DNA from: Fluviispira vulneris
GTDB taxonomy: Bacteria > Bdellovibrionota_B > Oligoflexia > Silvanigrellales > Silvanigrellaceae
DNA: 64,000 nt
NCBI RefSeq assembly: GCF_014281055.1
Contig: NZ_JACRSE010000002.1
Location: 434,001 to 498,000 of the forward strand
Reading direction: 5' to 3'
This document shows positions 21,217 to 29,824 of this stretch, piece after piece. The notes beneath the pieces are model-generated. The model searched no databases, was not told where the DNA came from, and was given only the letters and a program-made list of their open reading frames with translations. Position 1 is the stretch's first letter. Each line of letters begins with the position of its first letter. A program made the translations under genes and the position numbers.

Positions 21217-22380
21217 TCATTCACTTTTTTGTTGAGGAAGAATTGAAGTGACAAATTTGAAACCATTTGGAACAAATTGTAGAATAACGGCAGGCTTAAT
21301 TGCATTATTATTTTTGTCCATTGTAATATTTCCTGTGACTCCAGAAAAATCTTTAATATTGCTAAGTGCATTTCTTATTTTCTCAGAAGCTTTTGTTTTT
21401 TCAGTTTCAGTGATTTTTGCGTTTTCAATTGCTGTATATAGGATTTTTAATGTGTCATATCCTAAAGCAGAAAAGGCGCTCGGCTGAGCTTCGTATTTTT
21501 CGGAATAGACTTTAATGAATTTTTGTAGGGATGGATTTTCTTTATTATCTGGAGAGTAGTGGGTTGAGAAATAGGAGCCGTCTTCGTGCCCTTCGGCAAT
21601 TTTACGTAACTCAGGAGTGTTCCAACCATCTGTTCCAACCAGGGTCGATTTTATTTGTAAATCCTTAGCTTCACGTATAATAACTCCAACTTGTTGATGG
21701 TATGCGGGTATAAAAAGAATATCGGGTTTCCTTTTTCGTACATCCCCTAATTGCGCTGTAAAAGTTGTATCCTTTTGAGAGAATTTTAAAGTTTTTAGAA
21801 TTTTACCGCCATCTTTCTCAAATGTTGCTTTAAAGTTTTCCGCCAAACCTCTGCTATAGTCAGAATCAGAATCTTCAAGGATAATTGCTGTTTTAGCTTT
21901 TAAGTTTTTTAAACTGAAATTAGCCATGACAACGCCTTGGAAACTATCTTTAAAGCAAGTTCTAAAAATATATTTTTTATTATCTGTAATGGTATCATTT
22001 GTTGCGCTTGGAGTTATGATTGGAATTTTTTCTTTTTCTGCGATTGAGCCGGCGGCAATTGTGTTAGAACTTGTCATGTCACCAACGACCGCTATAACTT
22101 TATCTGAAGTGATAAGTTTATGCATAGCTTTTGCTGATTCGGATGGAGAACTAGCAGAGTCTTCTATAAAGACTTTAAGGGAAGGTTCAGATTTTTGCAG
22201 TTCTTCTAAAGCAATTTTAATCCCTTTTTCTGCTTCTTTGCCATAAAACGCTTGAGTTCCTGTTAACGGCAGTATGATCCCAATACGGGCTTCAACAGAC
22301 ATTGCATTTAGTGAAAATGCAAAACTTGAAGTTAATGCACATCCTGCCAAAAAAAAGTTTCGTTTGCTAAAAGATTTCAT
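21217..22380 (-). CDS. Amino-acid-binding periplasmic protein 2 (LivJ/LivK type)
   Basis: 387 residues. The N-terminus has a signal peptide with cleavage probably after SLNAMSVEA. A lipobox-like LAGC occurs within the hydrophobic core but is followed by more hydrophobic residues, so a soluble periplasmic protein is preferred. Mature blocks ARIGIILPLTGTQAFYGKEA, SPSATNDTI, YHQQVGVIIREA and DGWNTPEL match the other two copies. GAGGAGAA precedes the ATG, almost the same ribosome site as copy 1, which suggests recent duplication including the leader. Confidence 0.9.
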   Translation of the reverse strand: MKSFSKRNFFLAGCALTSSFAFSLNAMSVEARIGIILPLTGTQAFYGKEAEKGIKIALEELQKSEPSLKVFIEDSASSPSESAKAMHKLITSDKVIAVVGDMTSSNTIAAGSIAEKEKIPIITPSATNDTITDNKKYIFRTCFKDSFQGVVMANFSLKNLKAKTAIILEDSDSDYSRGLAENFKATFEKDGGKILKTLKFSQKDTTFTAQLGDVRKRKPDILFIPAYHQQVGVIIREAKDLQIKSTLVGTDGWNTPELRKIAEGHEDGSYFSTHYSPDNKENPSLQKFIKVYSEKYEAQPSAFSALGYDTLKILYTAIENAKITETEKTKASEKIRNALSNIKDFSGVTGNITMDKNNNAIKPAVILQFVPNGFKFVTSILPQQKSE

Positions 22381-22462
22381 ACTTCGTTCTCCTCATGAAA
22401 ATTTCGTTCGTATGTCCACAGGTACTAAAAATTGGGTTTCTTCCTGAAACGCAAATATTTTG

Positions 22463-22514
22463 GACAAGAATCGATTTCTCATTTGTACGAGATAAATACT
22501 TACGAATTCTTGTC
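22463..22514. other. Large stem-loop between binding-protein genes 3 and 2
   Basis: GACAAGAAT (22463-22471) pairs perfectly with ATTCTTGTC (22506-22514). The pairing continues outward with ATTTTG on one side and CAAAAT on the other after a one-base bulge, and inward with TCTC/GAGA. On the minus-strand transcript it sits in the 268-base leader of binding protein 2. No T-run follows, so it may be an mRNA stability or regulatory element, or a protein-binding site. Nothing else is evident in this gap; a plus-strand frame of 69 codons looks spurious. Confidence 0.45.
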
Positions 22515-22648
22515 AAAATACATCAAACAGAAATGAGTAAGTATCATCTTTATATATATAATGCAATTAGTAAAAATAGGAAAAATTTATTTATGTACTT
22601 GTAACAATAAAAATACTGGCTTGTCAGTTAAGAAAGAAGCACTAACAA

Positions 22649-23803
22649 TTATAGTTTAGTTTTTTGCTTTTGGATAGGATCTACGCTCGTAATATATTTG
22701 TACCCATCTTTCACATATTCGAGTACAACTGCAGGCTTAAGGGCATTGTGATTTTGATCAATGGTTATAGTACCTGTAACACCGGCAAAATTTTTTATTT
22801 CACTCATTGCAGTTCGTATCTTTTCAGGATTATCAGAGTTGGATTTTTTAATTGCACTTAATACAATATTAATTGAATCATATGCTAGAGCTGCATATGC
22901 ACTTGGAGAGGATTTATACTTTTTTTGATATGCTATTATAAAGTTTTTAAGGACGACATTTTCTGAATCTGTGGAATAATGATTTGATATATAAGCTCCA
23001 TTTTCTGCGCCTTTAGCAATTGCTCTTAATTCGGGCGTGTCCCAACCGTCACCACCAAGTATTTTTGCCGATATTTGCAGATCTTTAGCTTCGCGGAGAA
23101 TCACTCCAACCTGTTGGTGAAATCCAGGAATAAATAAGACTTCTGGTTTTAAACGGCGAACCTCCGCAAGCTGAGCTGTAAAACTGGTATCTTTTTGAGA
23201 ATAATATAAGACTTTAATTATCTTGCCACCATTTTTTTCAAAGTCATTGCGAAAACTTTGGCTCAATCCTTTACTGTAATCGGAATCTGCATCTTCTATG
23301 ACAATAGCTTTTTTTGCTTTCAGATTGTGAAGGGCAAAATTGGACATCACATAGCCTTGAAAACTATCTATAAAGCATGCGCGGAAAATATATTTTTTCC
23401 CAAAAGTGATGGAATCATTAGTTGAGCTAGGAGATATAATTGGAATTTTTTCTTTTTCTGCAATCGATGCAGCTGCAATTGTATTGGAGCTCGTCATTTC
23501 ACCTATGACAACGCGAACTTTATCTGAGACAATCAATTTATTTATTGCTTTCGCAGATTCTGAAGGAGTGCTTTGTGTGTCTTCGTAAATAATGATTAAT
23601 TTCACATCGGATTTTGGCATTTGCTCTAGAGCCAGTTCAATACCTTTTTTAGCATCTTGGCCATAAGCTGCTAAAGTGTTTGTCAGTGATAGGAGCGCTC
23701 CTACTTTCACTTCTAATGCATGCACCTTTGCAAAAAAAGTAAGACAGAATAGTGCCAGAATAGAGTAGTATACTTTTTCTTTAACACTGGATTGAAAAGT
23801 CAT
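22649..23803 (-). CDS. Amino-acid-binding periplasmic protein 3 (LivJ/LivK type)
   Basis: 384 residues. Signal peptide ends around FAKVHA (residues 24-29). Mature blocks: VKVGALLSLTNTLAAYGQDA, SPSSTNDSI, FHQQVGVILREA and DGWDTPEL. The first block has LSLTNTLAAYG where the other copies have LPLTGTQAFYG; this region borders the ligand pocket, so specificity may differ. AAGGGG precedes the ATG. As the most upstream minus-strand gene of the set it probably marks the start of the transporter operon, divergent from nadE. Confidence 0.9.
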   Translation of the reverse strand: MTFQSSVKEKVYYSILALFCLTFFAKVHALEVKVGALLSLTNTLAAYGQDAKKGIELALEQMPKSDVKLIIIYEDTQSTPSESAKAINKLIVSDKVRVVIGEMTSSNTIAAASIAEKEKIPIISPSSTNDSITFGKKYIFRACFIDSFQGYVMSNFALHNLKAKKAIVIEDADSDYSKGLSQSFRNDFEKNGGKIIKVLYYSQKDTSFTAQLAEVRRLKPEVLFIPGFHQQVGVILREAKDLQISAKILGGDGWDTPELRAIAKGAENGAYISNHYSTDSENVVLKNFIIAYQKKYKSSPSAYAALAYDSINIVLSAIKKSNSDNPEKIRTAMSEIKNFAGVTGTITIDQNHNALKPAVVLEYVKDGYKYITSVDPIQKQKTKL

Positions 23804-23971
23804 TTTGACCCCTTATTTTTTTATTTTCAATTTGAATTGTCTCAATTTTTTTTTATGAACTCAAGTTCGATCTAAAAGGTTTTTTTGTTGAAGAGCATTT
23901 GGTTTCATATTAGTTTTGCACTGTTTTAGATTAGGCTCGTTGTAAAAAAGGGTAAAAAGGTAAAATAAAAT

Positions 23972-25861
23972 ATGAAAATTGCCATAGCTCAAATCAGAGT
24001 GCTCTCGGAAAATTGCAAACAAAATTTTGAAACGATGAAAAGCTACATAGAGCAAGCATTGAGGCAAAATGCAAATCTTATCGTTTTCCCAGAAATGTCT
24101 TTGCCAGGATATTTTAATGGAGACATTTGGGAACAAAATTCTTTTCTGAGAGAGTGTGAATTTTATAACAATAAAATATCTGAACTGTCCAAAGATGTTG
24201 ATATTATATTTGGATCGGTGGGGATCGATTGGAAAAGAAAAAATGAAGACGGGCGAGTGAGAAAATACAATGCTGTTTTTCATGCACAGAATGGTCAATT
24301 TCAAATAAATAAGAAATCAAACTATCCATTTTGGATAAAAGCCCTAATGCCAAATTATAAAGAGTTTGATGATTCACGGTACTTTTTTGATCTTCGAAAA
24401 CTTGCGTTTGAAAGAAAATGTAAAGTTATTGACCTCTACGAACCCTTAATCTTAAAATTTGAAAAAAAGAAAATTAAAGTTGGTGTTACTGTTTGTGAAG
24501 ATGGCTGGAGTCAAGACTATGATGTCTCTCCATTTAAAATATATTCTAGTCGGTATAAGCATGATTTTTTTGTTAATTTAAGTTGCTCTCCTTTTACTAG
24601 AGGAAAACAAGAAAAAAGAGAAAATATATTTTCAAAAGAGTGTATAAAAAATAAAATACAAATATTTTATGTTAATTGCGTCGGTATTCAAAATATAGGA
24701 AAAACAGTTTTTGGTTTTGATGGTTCTTCATCATTTTATAATTCGGTAGGGGACGTGATTAATTTATGCGGATTTTTTACTGAAGAACTAAAAGTAATAG
24801 ACCTTGACTTAGCAACAAACGAAGTAAAAAATAATGAAAAAATAAAATGTTTAAAAGCATTATCAATTGTGGAAGAAACACAAAAGTCCTTAGAATATAT
24901 AATTCAGAAGTGTCTTGAGGAATGGAAAATTAATAGAGTCGTCATTGGAGCAAGCGGGGGAATAGACTCAGCTCTAAGTGCAGTGATATTTTCAAGAATA
25001 TTAGGAGCCCAAAACGTTTATTTAGTTAATATGCCATCTAAATTTAATTCGCAATTAACTATCAATGCTGCAAAAAAACTCGCAGAAAATCTTGGTTGTC
25101 CCTATGCAAGTGTGGGAATAGAGGACTCTGTAAACTTAAGTGCAGAGCAATTAGAAAATCTCAAGTTTATAAATGCAACAGCGCAACCACAAATGACAAA
25201 ATTAGTGTTTGAAAATATTCAAGCTCGGGATAGGGGCGGACGTATTTTAGCTGCATTGGCTCAATCTTTGGGGGCTGTGTTTTCATGTAATGCAAATAAG
25301 ACTGAGCTATCGGTTGGGTATTCAACTTTATATGGTGATCAAGCTGGTTTTTTGTGTCCTTTAGCTGATTTATGGAAACACGATGTTTATAGTTTAGCCT
25401 ATTTTTATAATGAAACGATTTACAAAATGCAGGTTATTCCAAGAGAAACTCTTGATGTCGTTCCAAGTGCTGAACTGAGTGCTGAGCAGAATGTTTTAGA
25501 GAATAAAGGAGATCCATTAATTTACAATTATCACGATTTTCTTTTTCGTTCTTGGGTCGAACATTGGGAGAGAAAAACGCCTGAAGATTGTTTAAATGCA
25601 TATGTTGATGGTACTTTGGAAAAAATGATCGGTTGCGAAAAAGGATTGGTTCGAAAACTATTTCCTACTGTCCAAGAATTTACTAGAGATTTAGAGCGCT
25701 GGTGGTATAATTTTGTCGAATCTGGAGTGATTAAACGTATGCAAGCTCCACCTGTAATTGCCATTTCACCAAGGGCTTATGGTTTCGATCTGAGAGAACA
25801 TATTCGTAAAGTTGTTTTTACTCATACATATATGAATTTAAAAAAGAAACTTTTGAACTGA
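23972..25861 (+). CDS. nadE: Glutamine-dependent NAD+ synthetase
   Basis: Converts nicotinic acid adenine dinucleotide to NAD using glutamine nitrogen. The N-terminal nitrilase-type glutaminase domain (about residues 1-290) shows Glu41 (VFPEMSLPGY) and the nucleophile Cys in VTVCEDGW. The C-terminal synthetase domain has the ATP PP-loop VIGASGGIDSALSAVI, followed by ANKTELSVGYSTLYGD and PRETLDVVPSAELS. 629 aa fits two-domain enzymes. It is a single gene, divergent from the transporter operon; its ribosome site is AAAAGG. Confidence 0.95.
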   Translation: MKIAIAQIRVLSENCKQNFETMKSYIEQALRQNANLIVFPEMSLPGYFNGDIWEQNSFLRECEFYNNKISELSKDVDIIFGSVGIDWKRKNEDGRVRKYNAVFHAQNGQFQINKKSNYPFWIKALMPNYKEFDDSRYFFDLRKLAFERKCKVIDLYEPLILKFEKKKIKVGVTVCEDGWSQDYDVSPFKIYSSRYKHDFFVNLSCSPFTRGKQEKRENIFSKECIKNKIQIFYVNCVGIQNIGKTVFGFDGSSSFYNSVGDVINLCGFFTEELKVIDLDLATNEVKNNEKIKCLKALSIVEETQKSLEYIIQKCLEEWKINRVVIGASGGIDSALSAVIFSRILGAQNVYLVNMPSKFNSQLTINAAKKLAENLGCPYASVGIEDSVNLSAEQLENLKFINATAQPQMTKLVFENIQARDRGGRILAALAQSLGAVFSCNANKTELSVGYSTLYGDQAGFLCPLADLWKHDVYSLAYFYNETIYKMQVIPRETLDVVPSAELSAEQNVLENKGDPLIYNYHDFLFRSWVEHWERKTPEDCLNAYVDGTLEKMIGCEKGLVRKLFPTVQEFTRDLERWWYNFVESGVIKRMQAPPVIAISPRAYGFDLREHIRKVVFTHTYMNLKKKLLN

Positions 25862-26256
25862 TGAATTGACTTTTTTACTCTTAAATAAAATTTTATTATC
25901 AATTATTGATTCTAATTCAAAAATATATTAAAAAATTAAACCTAAAAAATGTAATCAAAGGTTGCGTATAATTCCAGAAATAAGGATAGATTTATCTTCT
26001 ATCTATAGTGGTTTCAAAGGAATTTAAAACTACTAAAATTCTTTAAAAATTATATTTTATAATAATTATAGATGCTTGTCTGGAAATGTTCCGTAAAAAT
26101 AAAAAAAAATTACAAAATAATTAATGGGTTAAATTTTAGAGAATTTTTTAAATGGTTTTCATTTCCACTGAAAAGGTGGATTCCTTTAAAACTGTATAGT
26201 AACAGATTCAAAGAAGGTGGAGATCTTCATAAGATTACAAAGGAATGAAAAACTTT
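25862..26256. other. Intergenic region upstream of the HTH gene
   Basis: 395 AT-rich bases with no credible ORF, tRNA or strong terminator. Near its right end are the short related runs AAAAGGTGGA (26171-26180) and GAAGGTGGAG (about 26213-26222), with TATAGT between them. These could be operator repeats for the HTH protein that follows, but this is only a pattern. Confidence 0.3.
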
Positions 26257-26829
26257 ATGGATGAAGTTAAGATAAATACAGATGAACAAAAGCACATACG
26301 GACATTATCACATTACCTTGAGAAAATTCATACTGCTACAGGTTACCAAAACAAGGAGGTTGCGGAACTTTTAGGTATGGATAAAAGCTATTATAACAAG
26401 ATAAGACTGAAAAAGTTTTCTCCTTTAACGAATAGCATAGCAACCTTAAGGAAATTTGCTTCTTTAAACAATCAAAGTCTTATTCATTTTTTAGCAGAAA
26501 TAGAGGAAATTTCACTAGAATCTAAAGAAAAAGAATGGATGATAATTGCTGAAAAAGCATTTACGGATGTTGGGCCTATCTTGAGAAGAGCATTGCTTGT
26601 AAATCGAATTAAGCCAATTATAGATAAAGATGATGAGCAAATTGATGTTCTAATTAAAAACTTTCTTTTACTTTGTTTAATCATAGATATTTCTAAGAAG
26701 GAGAAATGGTTTAAAATTGTTTTTGAATTGATTTTAAAGATTTATCAAAATATTGATGATGAAAAAGATAATGATATACGTATTCTTATTGAAAGAATTC
26801 GAAAATACAAGGAAGATGTAAAGGTGTGA
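26257..26829 (+). CDS. XRE-like helix-turn-helix protein
   Basis: About 190 residues. The N-terminal third has an XRE/Cro-type helix-turn-helix: TGYQNKEVAELLGMDKSYYN followed by a basic patch and ATLRKFASLNNQSL. The rest is helical, ends in charged residues, and has a hydrophobic stretch (FLLLCLIIDI) that may be a dimer or effector interface. The start is uncertain: ATG 26245 directly abuts AAAGGA, whereas ATG 26257 has that site about 12 bases upstream and is preferred. It stands alone and converges on the TrpR-like operon. No phage genes are nearby. Confidence 0.7.
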   Translation: MDEVKINTDEQKHIRTLSHYLEKIHTATGYQNKEVAELLGMDKSYYNKIRLKKFSPLTNSIATLRKFASLNNQSLIHFLAEIEEISLESKEKEWMIIAEKAFTDVGPILRRALLVNRIKPIIDKDDEQIDVLIKNFLLLCLIIDISKKEKWFKIVFELILKIYQNIDDEKDNDIRILIERIRKYKEDVKV

Positions 26830-26865
26830 ATCCAATCATTCTCTAAGTAAGAATTCATTTATAAA

Positions 26866-27171
26866 TCAAAAAGAATCGGAGATTCTTGGGAAGACTCTGC
26901 TTAAAAGATCTGGATTTTCTTGGAGCATTCTACTTCCACGTGTGACAGTAGCTATGCCCACTCCAAGTTTTTCAGAAATTTCTCGTTGAGCAACCCCTTT
27001 AGAAATTAAATCAACTATTTGAACTCTTTGTGCAATAGCATCAATTTCTGCAGGGGTTAAAAATACTTTAAGAAGCTGTTCACATTCAATTGAATTTAAA
27101 TCTTTGCAATGTATTTCTTGTAAAAATTGAATTATTTCTTTAGAGGTTTTGTGAGATCTTAATTGAATCAT
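26866..27171 (-). CDS. TrpR/YerC-family transcriptional regulator
   Basis: 101 residues with the TrpR-fold pattern: LKVFLTPAEIDAIAQRVQIVD followed by the helix-turn-helix VAQREISEKLGVGIATVTRG and SRMLQENPDLL. The family includes the tryptophan repressor and the YerC/YecD group of uncertain ligand; the short form and the spacing fit either. No trp biosynthetic gene is nearby. It begins 11 bases after the thiamine pyrophosphokinase gene, so it is probably the last gene of that operon. A small hairpin overlaps its stop. Confidence 0.85.
   Translation of the reverse strand: MIQLRSHKTSKEIIQFLQEIHCKDLNSIECEQLLKVFLTPAEIDAIAQRVQIVDLISKGVAQREISEKLGVGIATVTRGSRMLQENPDLLSRVFPRISDSF
26868..26887 (-). terminator. 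Probable terminator of the TrpR-like operon
   Basis: Read on the minus strand, AAGAATC, a three-base loop and GATTCTT form a perfect seven-base stem followed by TTTG. It overlaps the last codons of the TrpR-like gene. Stem and T-run are both short, so strength is modest. Confidence 0.45.
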
Positions 27172-27182
27172 GGAGAAATCCT

Positions 27183-27908
27183 TTAAAAGTAAACTGATAT
27201 TACAGATTCAATAGGTTTTATTAAGAGTTTTTGTCCCAACGCTTTGTTACTTAAACCATGGGAAGGTCTTTCTAATAAAAAATGACCATTGAATTCTGCG
27301 CCTGATATTTCAAGAGATCCTCTTGTTCCTCTTATGAAAACAGAAAATAACATCTTATTTGCTTTTAATATTTCAAATTCAACTGAAGATATTATGACTC
27401 CCCCATGGAAATAGCAAATTCCTCCGAGTGGGAGCTGGCAAATAAAACGTTCTGCTTCAAGAATATTTGCAACTTCATGATCTCTTCGTCCCCCCAAGCC
27501 ATAAAAAACTTCTAGGAAGACTTGATGATCTGTTGCTTCTTTAAGAATTCTGTCAAGAAGAACAGAAAAGTCATTAAAGTTCTTGTTTTTCACAAGAAGG
27601 ATTTTTTCTAAAGGAGAACTCTTAGATTTCTGATTGTTGTAACTGAGAGAAGAATTGTCAAGATATTTTTTGGATTTATTGTTTAAACTATCAGAATCCC
27701 CAGACCAAATTATATTTTGGTAACTTACTTTATTTTGTAAAATATGATTCAAACCACCATCAGCAGCATAAAGTGTGTCAAAATGGTTTTTTTTAAAATC
27801 TGTTGATTTAATTTTGTAACAAAGTACCTTAATGGGAGAAAACTCATGAAAACCATTTAAAAAGATCACATATTTCTTAATTTTCAAATTCATAATTTTT
27901 TGGGGCAT
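27183..27908 (-). CDS. Thiamine pyrophosphokinase-like protein
   Basis: Would transfer pyrophosphate from ATP to thiamine. The family order is visible: YAADGGLNHIL, WSGDSDSL, a Lys/Asp pair in NFNDFSVLLDR and GLGGRRDHEVANI, then a beta-rich C-terminal domain with RGTRGSLEISG (usual form G..fSl). 241 aa; there is an insert of Ser/Lys/Asn residues around 85-105. Start may be ATG 27908 or ATG 27893 (the latter fits the usual family N-terminus better). It overlaps the end of the upstream membrane-protein gene by up to 32 bases. Confidence 0.8.
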   Translation of the reverse strand: MPQKIMNLKIKKYVIFLNGFHEFSPIKVLCYKIKSTDFKKNHFDTLYAADGGLNHILQNKVSYQNIIWSGDSDSLNNKSKKYLDNSSLSYNNQKSKSSPLEKILLVKNKNFNDFSVLLDRILKEATDHQVFLEVFYGLGGRRDHEVANILEAERFICQLPLGGICYFHGGVIISSVEFEILKANKMLFSVFIRGTRGSLEISGAEFNGHFLLERPSHGLSNKALGQKLLIKPIESVISVYF

Positions 27909-28344
27909 TTTCTTTTGTGCTGAGTTTATTATTTTGTTCTAAGAGCCATACTTGGCGGACAGAAGTTTCAAGTTGTTCAGAATGAAATAAAAGATCTTTA
28001 GCTTTGGAAAATCCTAAGAGAAGTCCTATCAATAAAAACATAAGAGATATAATAAATCCTATTGTACATATGATGATAATGCTGTTGTGAATGGAAGTTT
28101 CAGTAATGACTTCTGCGAATTTACCACCTTCAACACTGGTTAAAATTGCTTTTTTAAAAAAAGCAATAGTCAGAGAAATAATCGCAAAAAAGATGATAGG
28201 TATAAAGAAAGATAACAATGGGTAAAAAAAGCGGACGATATTTGCATTACTTTTTGCGAGTAAAATTCTTCTTGCGTGTTCAGGATATGATTTTTTTAAA
28301 AAGTATTCAAAAGACGTATCATTAGGTTTGTTATACAAAGACAT
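27877..28344 (-). CDS. Two-span membrane protein, unknown
   Basis: 155 residues. Two hydrophobic segments are seen, at about residues 35-65 (FFYPLLSFFIPIIFFAIISL) and 92-118 (IIIICTIGFIISLMFLLIGL), separated by a short hydrophilic loop, with both ends hydrophilic. No catalytic motif is visible. It lies 20 bases after the acyltransferase gene and overlaps the thiamine pyrophosphokinase gene, so it is part of a four-gene minus-strand operon. Function not recognised. Confidence 0.6.
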   Translation of the reverse strand: MSLYNKPNDTSFEYFLKKSYPEHARRILLAKSNANIVRFFYPLLSFFIPIIFFAIISLTIAFFKKAILTSVEGGKFAEVITETSIHNSIIIICTIGFIISLMFLLIGLLLGFSKAKDLLFHSEQLETSVRQVWLLEQNNKLSTKENAPKNYEFEN

Positions 28345-28364
28345 AAATTTTTATTGCCTCAAAT

Positions 28365-29732
28365 TCAATTTTGTTTAGGTTTTTTAGATTCTTCTTGGGA
28401 TTTAATTTTAAGCATGACTCCATCAGAGATTTCTCTCCACTCTTTCATGAGCTCATACCACCCTCTGGGGAAGAAGAAACGGAGTTTTGCTAATCTTAAA
28501 AAACCTGGGAAGAAGTTAATACTTTCTCTCACCATCAGACTCAAAGCAAGAAATGTAGGAGTCAAGATTAAGAAAGCAACCCATATTACGATTTTATTAA
28601 TATGAGGTAAATAGGCGCCTAGCAGATATGTAAATACAGATGATGTAAAAAAAGCCCAAAGTGGAAAGAACCACATACCATGAGCAATCTTCATGGTAGC
28701 TCTGACATCGCGATCGGAGGTACTTTTTTTTGCAAGTGATTCACAAAATTTAGAAGGAATTGCCCAAACAATTGTTCCTAAAAATTCAATAGGAAGGGTT
28801 AGAAATAAATAAAACCAACCATGTCTAAAAATAACCCAAAAGAAGTTTCTCCGTTTATAATTCACATCTCCCCAGACGAGTTGAATGGGGGATACATTAA
28901 CGGCTTGCATCATGCGGCGCATAGTTTGTATACGTGCCATCAAAATCGGGTCTACGTCGAATTCTGGGCGAAGTTTTTCGACAAAAATTCTAAATTCACG
29001 TGATGAATATGCTTGTCGACCATAAGAAAGTTCAAATAAAAATCTCCAGTTTCTTTTTTCATCCCAGCTAAAAAAACTTGCAAAACCTGCTTCTAATGAT
29101 TCTCGAACTCCATCCATAATATCGTTGACTGAATTATCGGCTGAAGTGATCACGACTGGTTCACAATAATGCAAATTGAGTTCACTACGAAATTCATCTT
29201 TTTCAGAATAATCTATGACCACGGGTTGAACGACAACATGAAAATTTTCATCGTTAGCACGACTCATTGCTTGCAATGCCATTCGCGCTAAGCCTGTTTT
29301 AAATTTATAAATATAAGGATCGTCATGACTGACGCCTTCTGGAAAGATTAAAATGCAATCCCCTTTTAGAAGCGCATCACCGACGGCTTGAAAAGCTTCG
29401 TTATTTGCTTTTGCGCGCCAATCGGGGTCAAAATTACCTTGTTGCAGCATTTCTTTTTGTGCTTGCACATCCTTTTTGATATCCTGCAAGCGTGTTACAG
29501 GTATTGCTTTTGTGATCTGTAGTATTTGTTTCATCACAGGCATTTCCCAAAGGGTATGCTTAGCAAGTGGTCGAATTGTGACAGGTGCCAATCCAAGCAT
29601 CACAGCGGGATCTACAATGCCGCTTGAATGATTTGCCGCCCAAATTGCCGAACCACCTGTATAAGGAGTTCCAGAAACGCTTATGCGTTTAAAGAAAATC
29701 CTACAAAGAATAAATGCGAGAAGACGCATCAT
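28365..29732 (-). CDS. Lysophospholipid/glycerol-phosphate acyltransferase-like protein
   Basis: PlsC-type acyltransferase of 455 residues, longer than classical PlsC (about 245). Block I is AANHSSGIVDPAVML, with five residues between His35 and Asp41 instead of four; this HX5D spacing is known in a large LPLAT subgroup. Block III is FPEGVSHDDPYIYKFKTG. The C-terminal part has two to three hydrophobic segments (WFYLFLTLPIEFLGTIVWAI, VIWVAFLILTPTFLALSLMV), so it is membrane-bound. It is the first gene of the operon that ends with the TrpR-like regulator. The acyl acceptor cannot be assigned. Confidence 0.82.
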   Translation of the reverse strand: MMRLLAFILCRIFFKRISVSGTPYTGGSAIWAANHSSGIVDPAVMLGLAPVTIRPLAKHTLWEMPVMKQILQITKAIPVTRLQDIKKDVQAQKEMLQQGNFDPDWRAKANNEAFQAVGDALLKGDCILIFPEGVSHDDPYIYKFKTGLARMALQAMSRANDENFHVVVQPVVIDYSEKDEFRSELNLHYCEPVVITSADNSVNDIMDGVRESLEAGFASFFSWDEKRNWRFLFELSYGRQAYSSREFRIFVEKLRPEFDVDPILMARIQTMRRMMQAVNVSPIQLVWGDVNYKRRNFFWVIFRHGWFYLFLTLPIEFLGTIVWAIPSKFCESLAKKSTSDRDVRATMKIAHGMWFFPLWAFFTSSVFTYLLGAYLPHINKIVIWVAFLILTPTFLALSLMVRESINFFPGFLRLAKLRFFFPRGWYELMKEWREISDGVMLKIKSQEESKKPKQN

Positions 29733-29824
29733 GAGTTTGCCCCAGTTGTTTTGCGCTGATCTAGAAACAAGTATATTGCCTTAGTTGGTATTAATAAATC
29801 GTCAAATTCACCTATGGAGAAAGA

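Noticed and set aside
22395-22604. Plus-strand open frame of 69 codons between two binding-protein genes
   Set aside because: No ribosome site, lies across a strong stem-loop, and runs against the operon; composition looks random.
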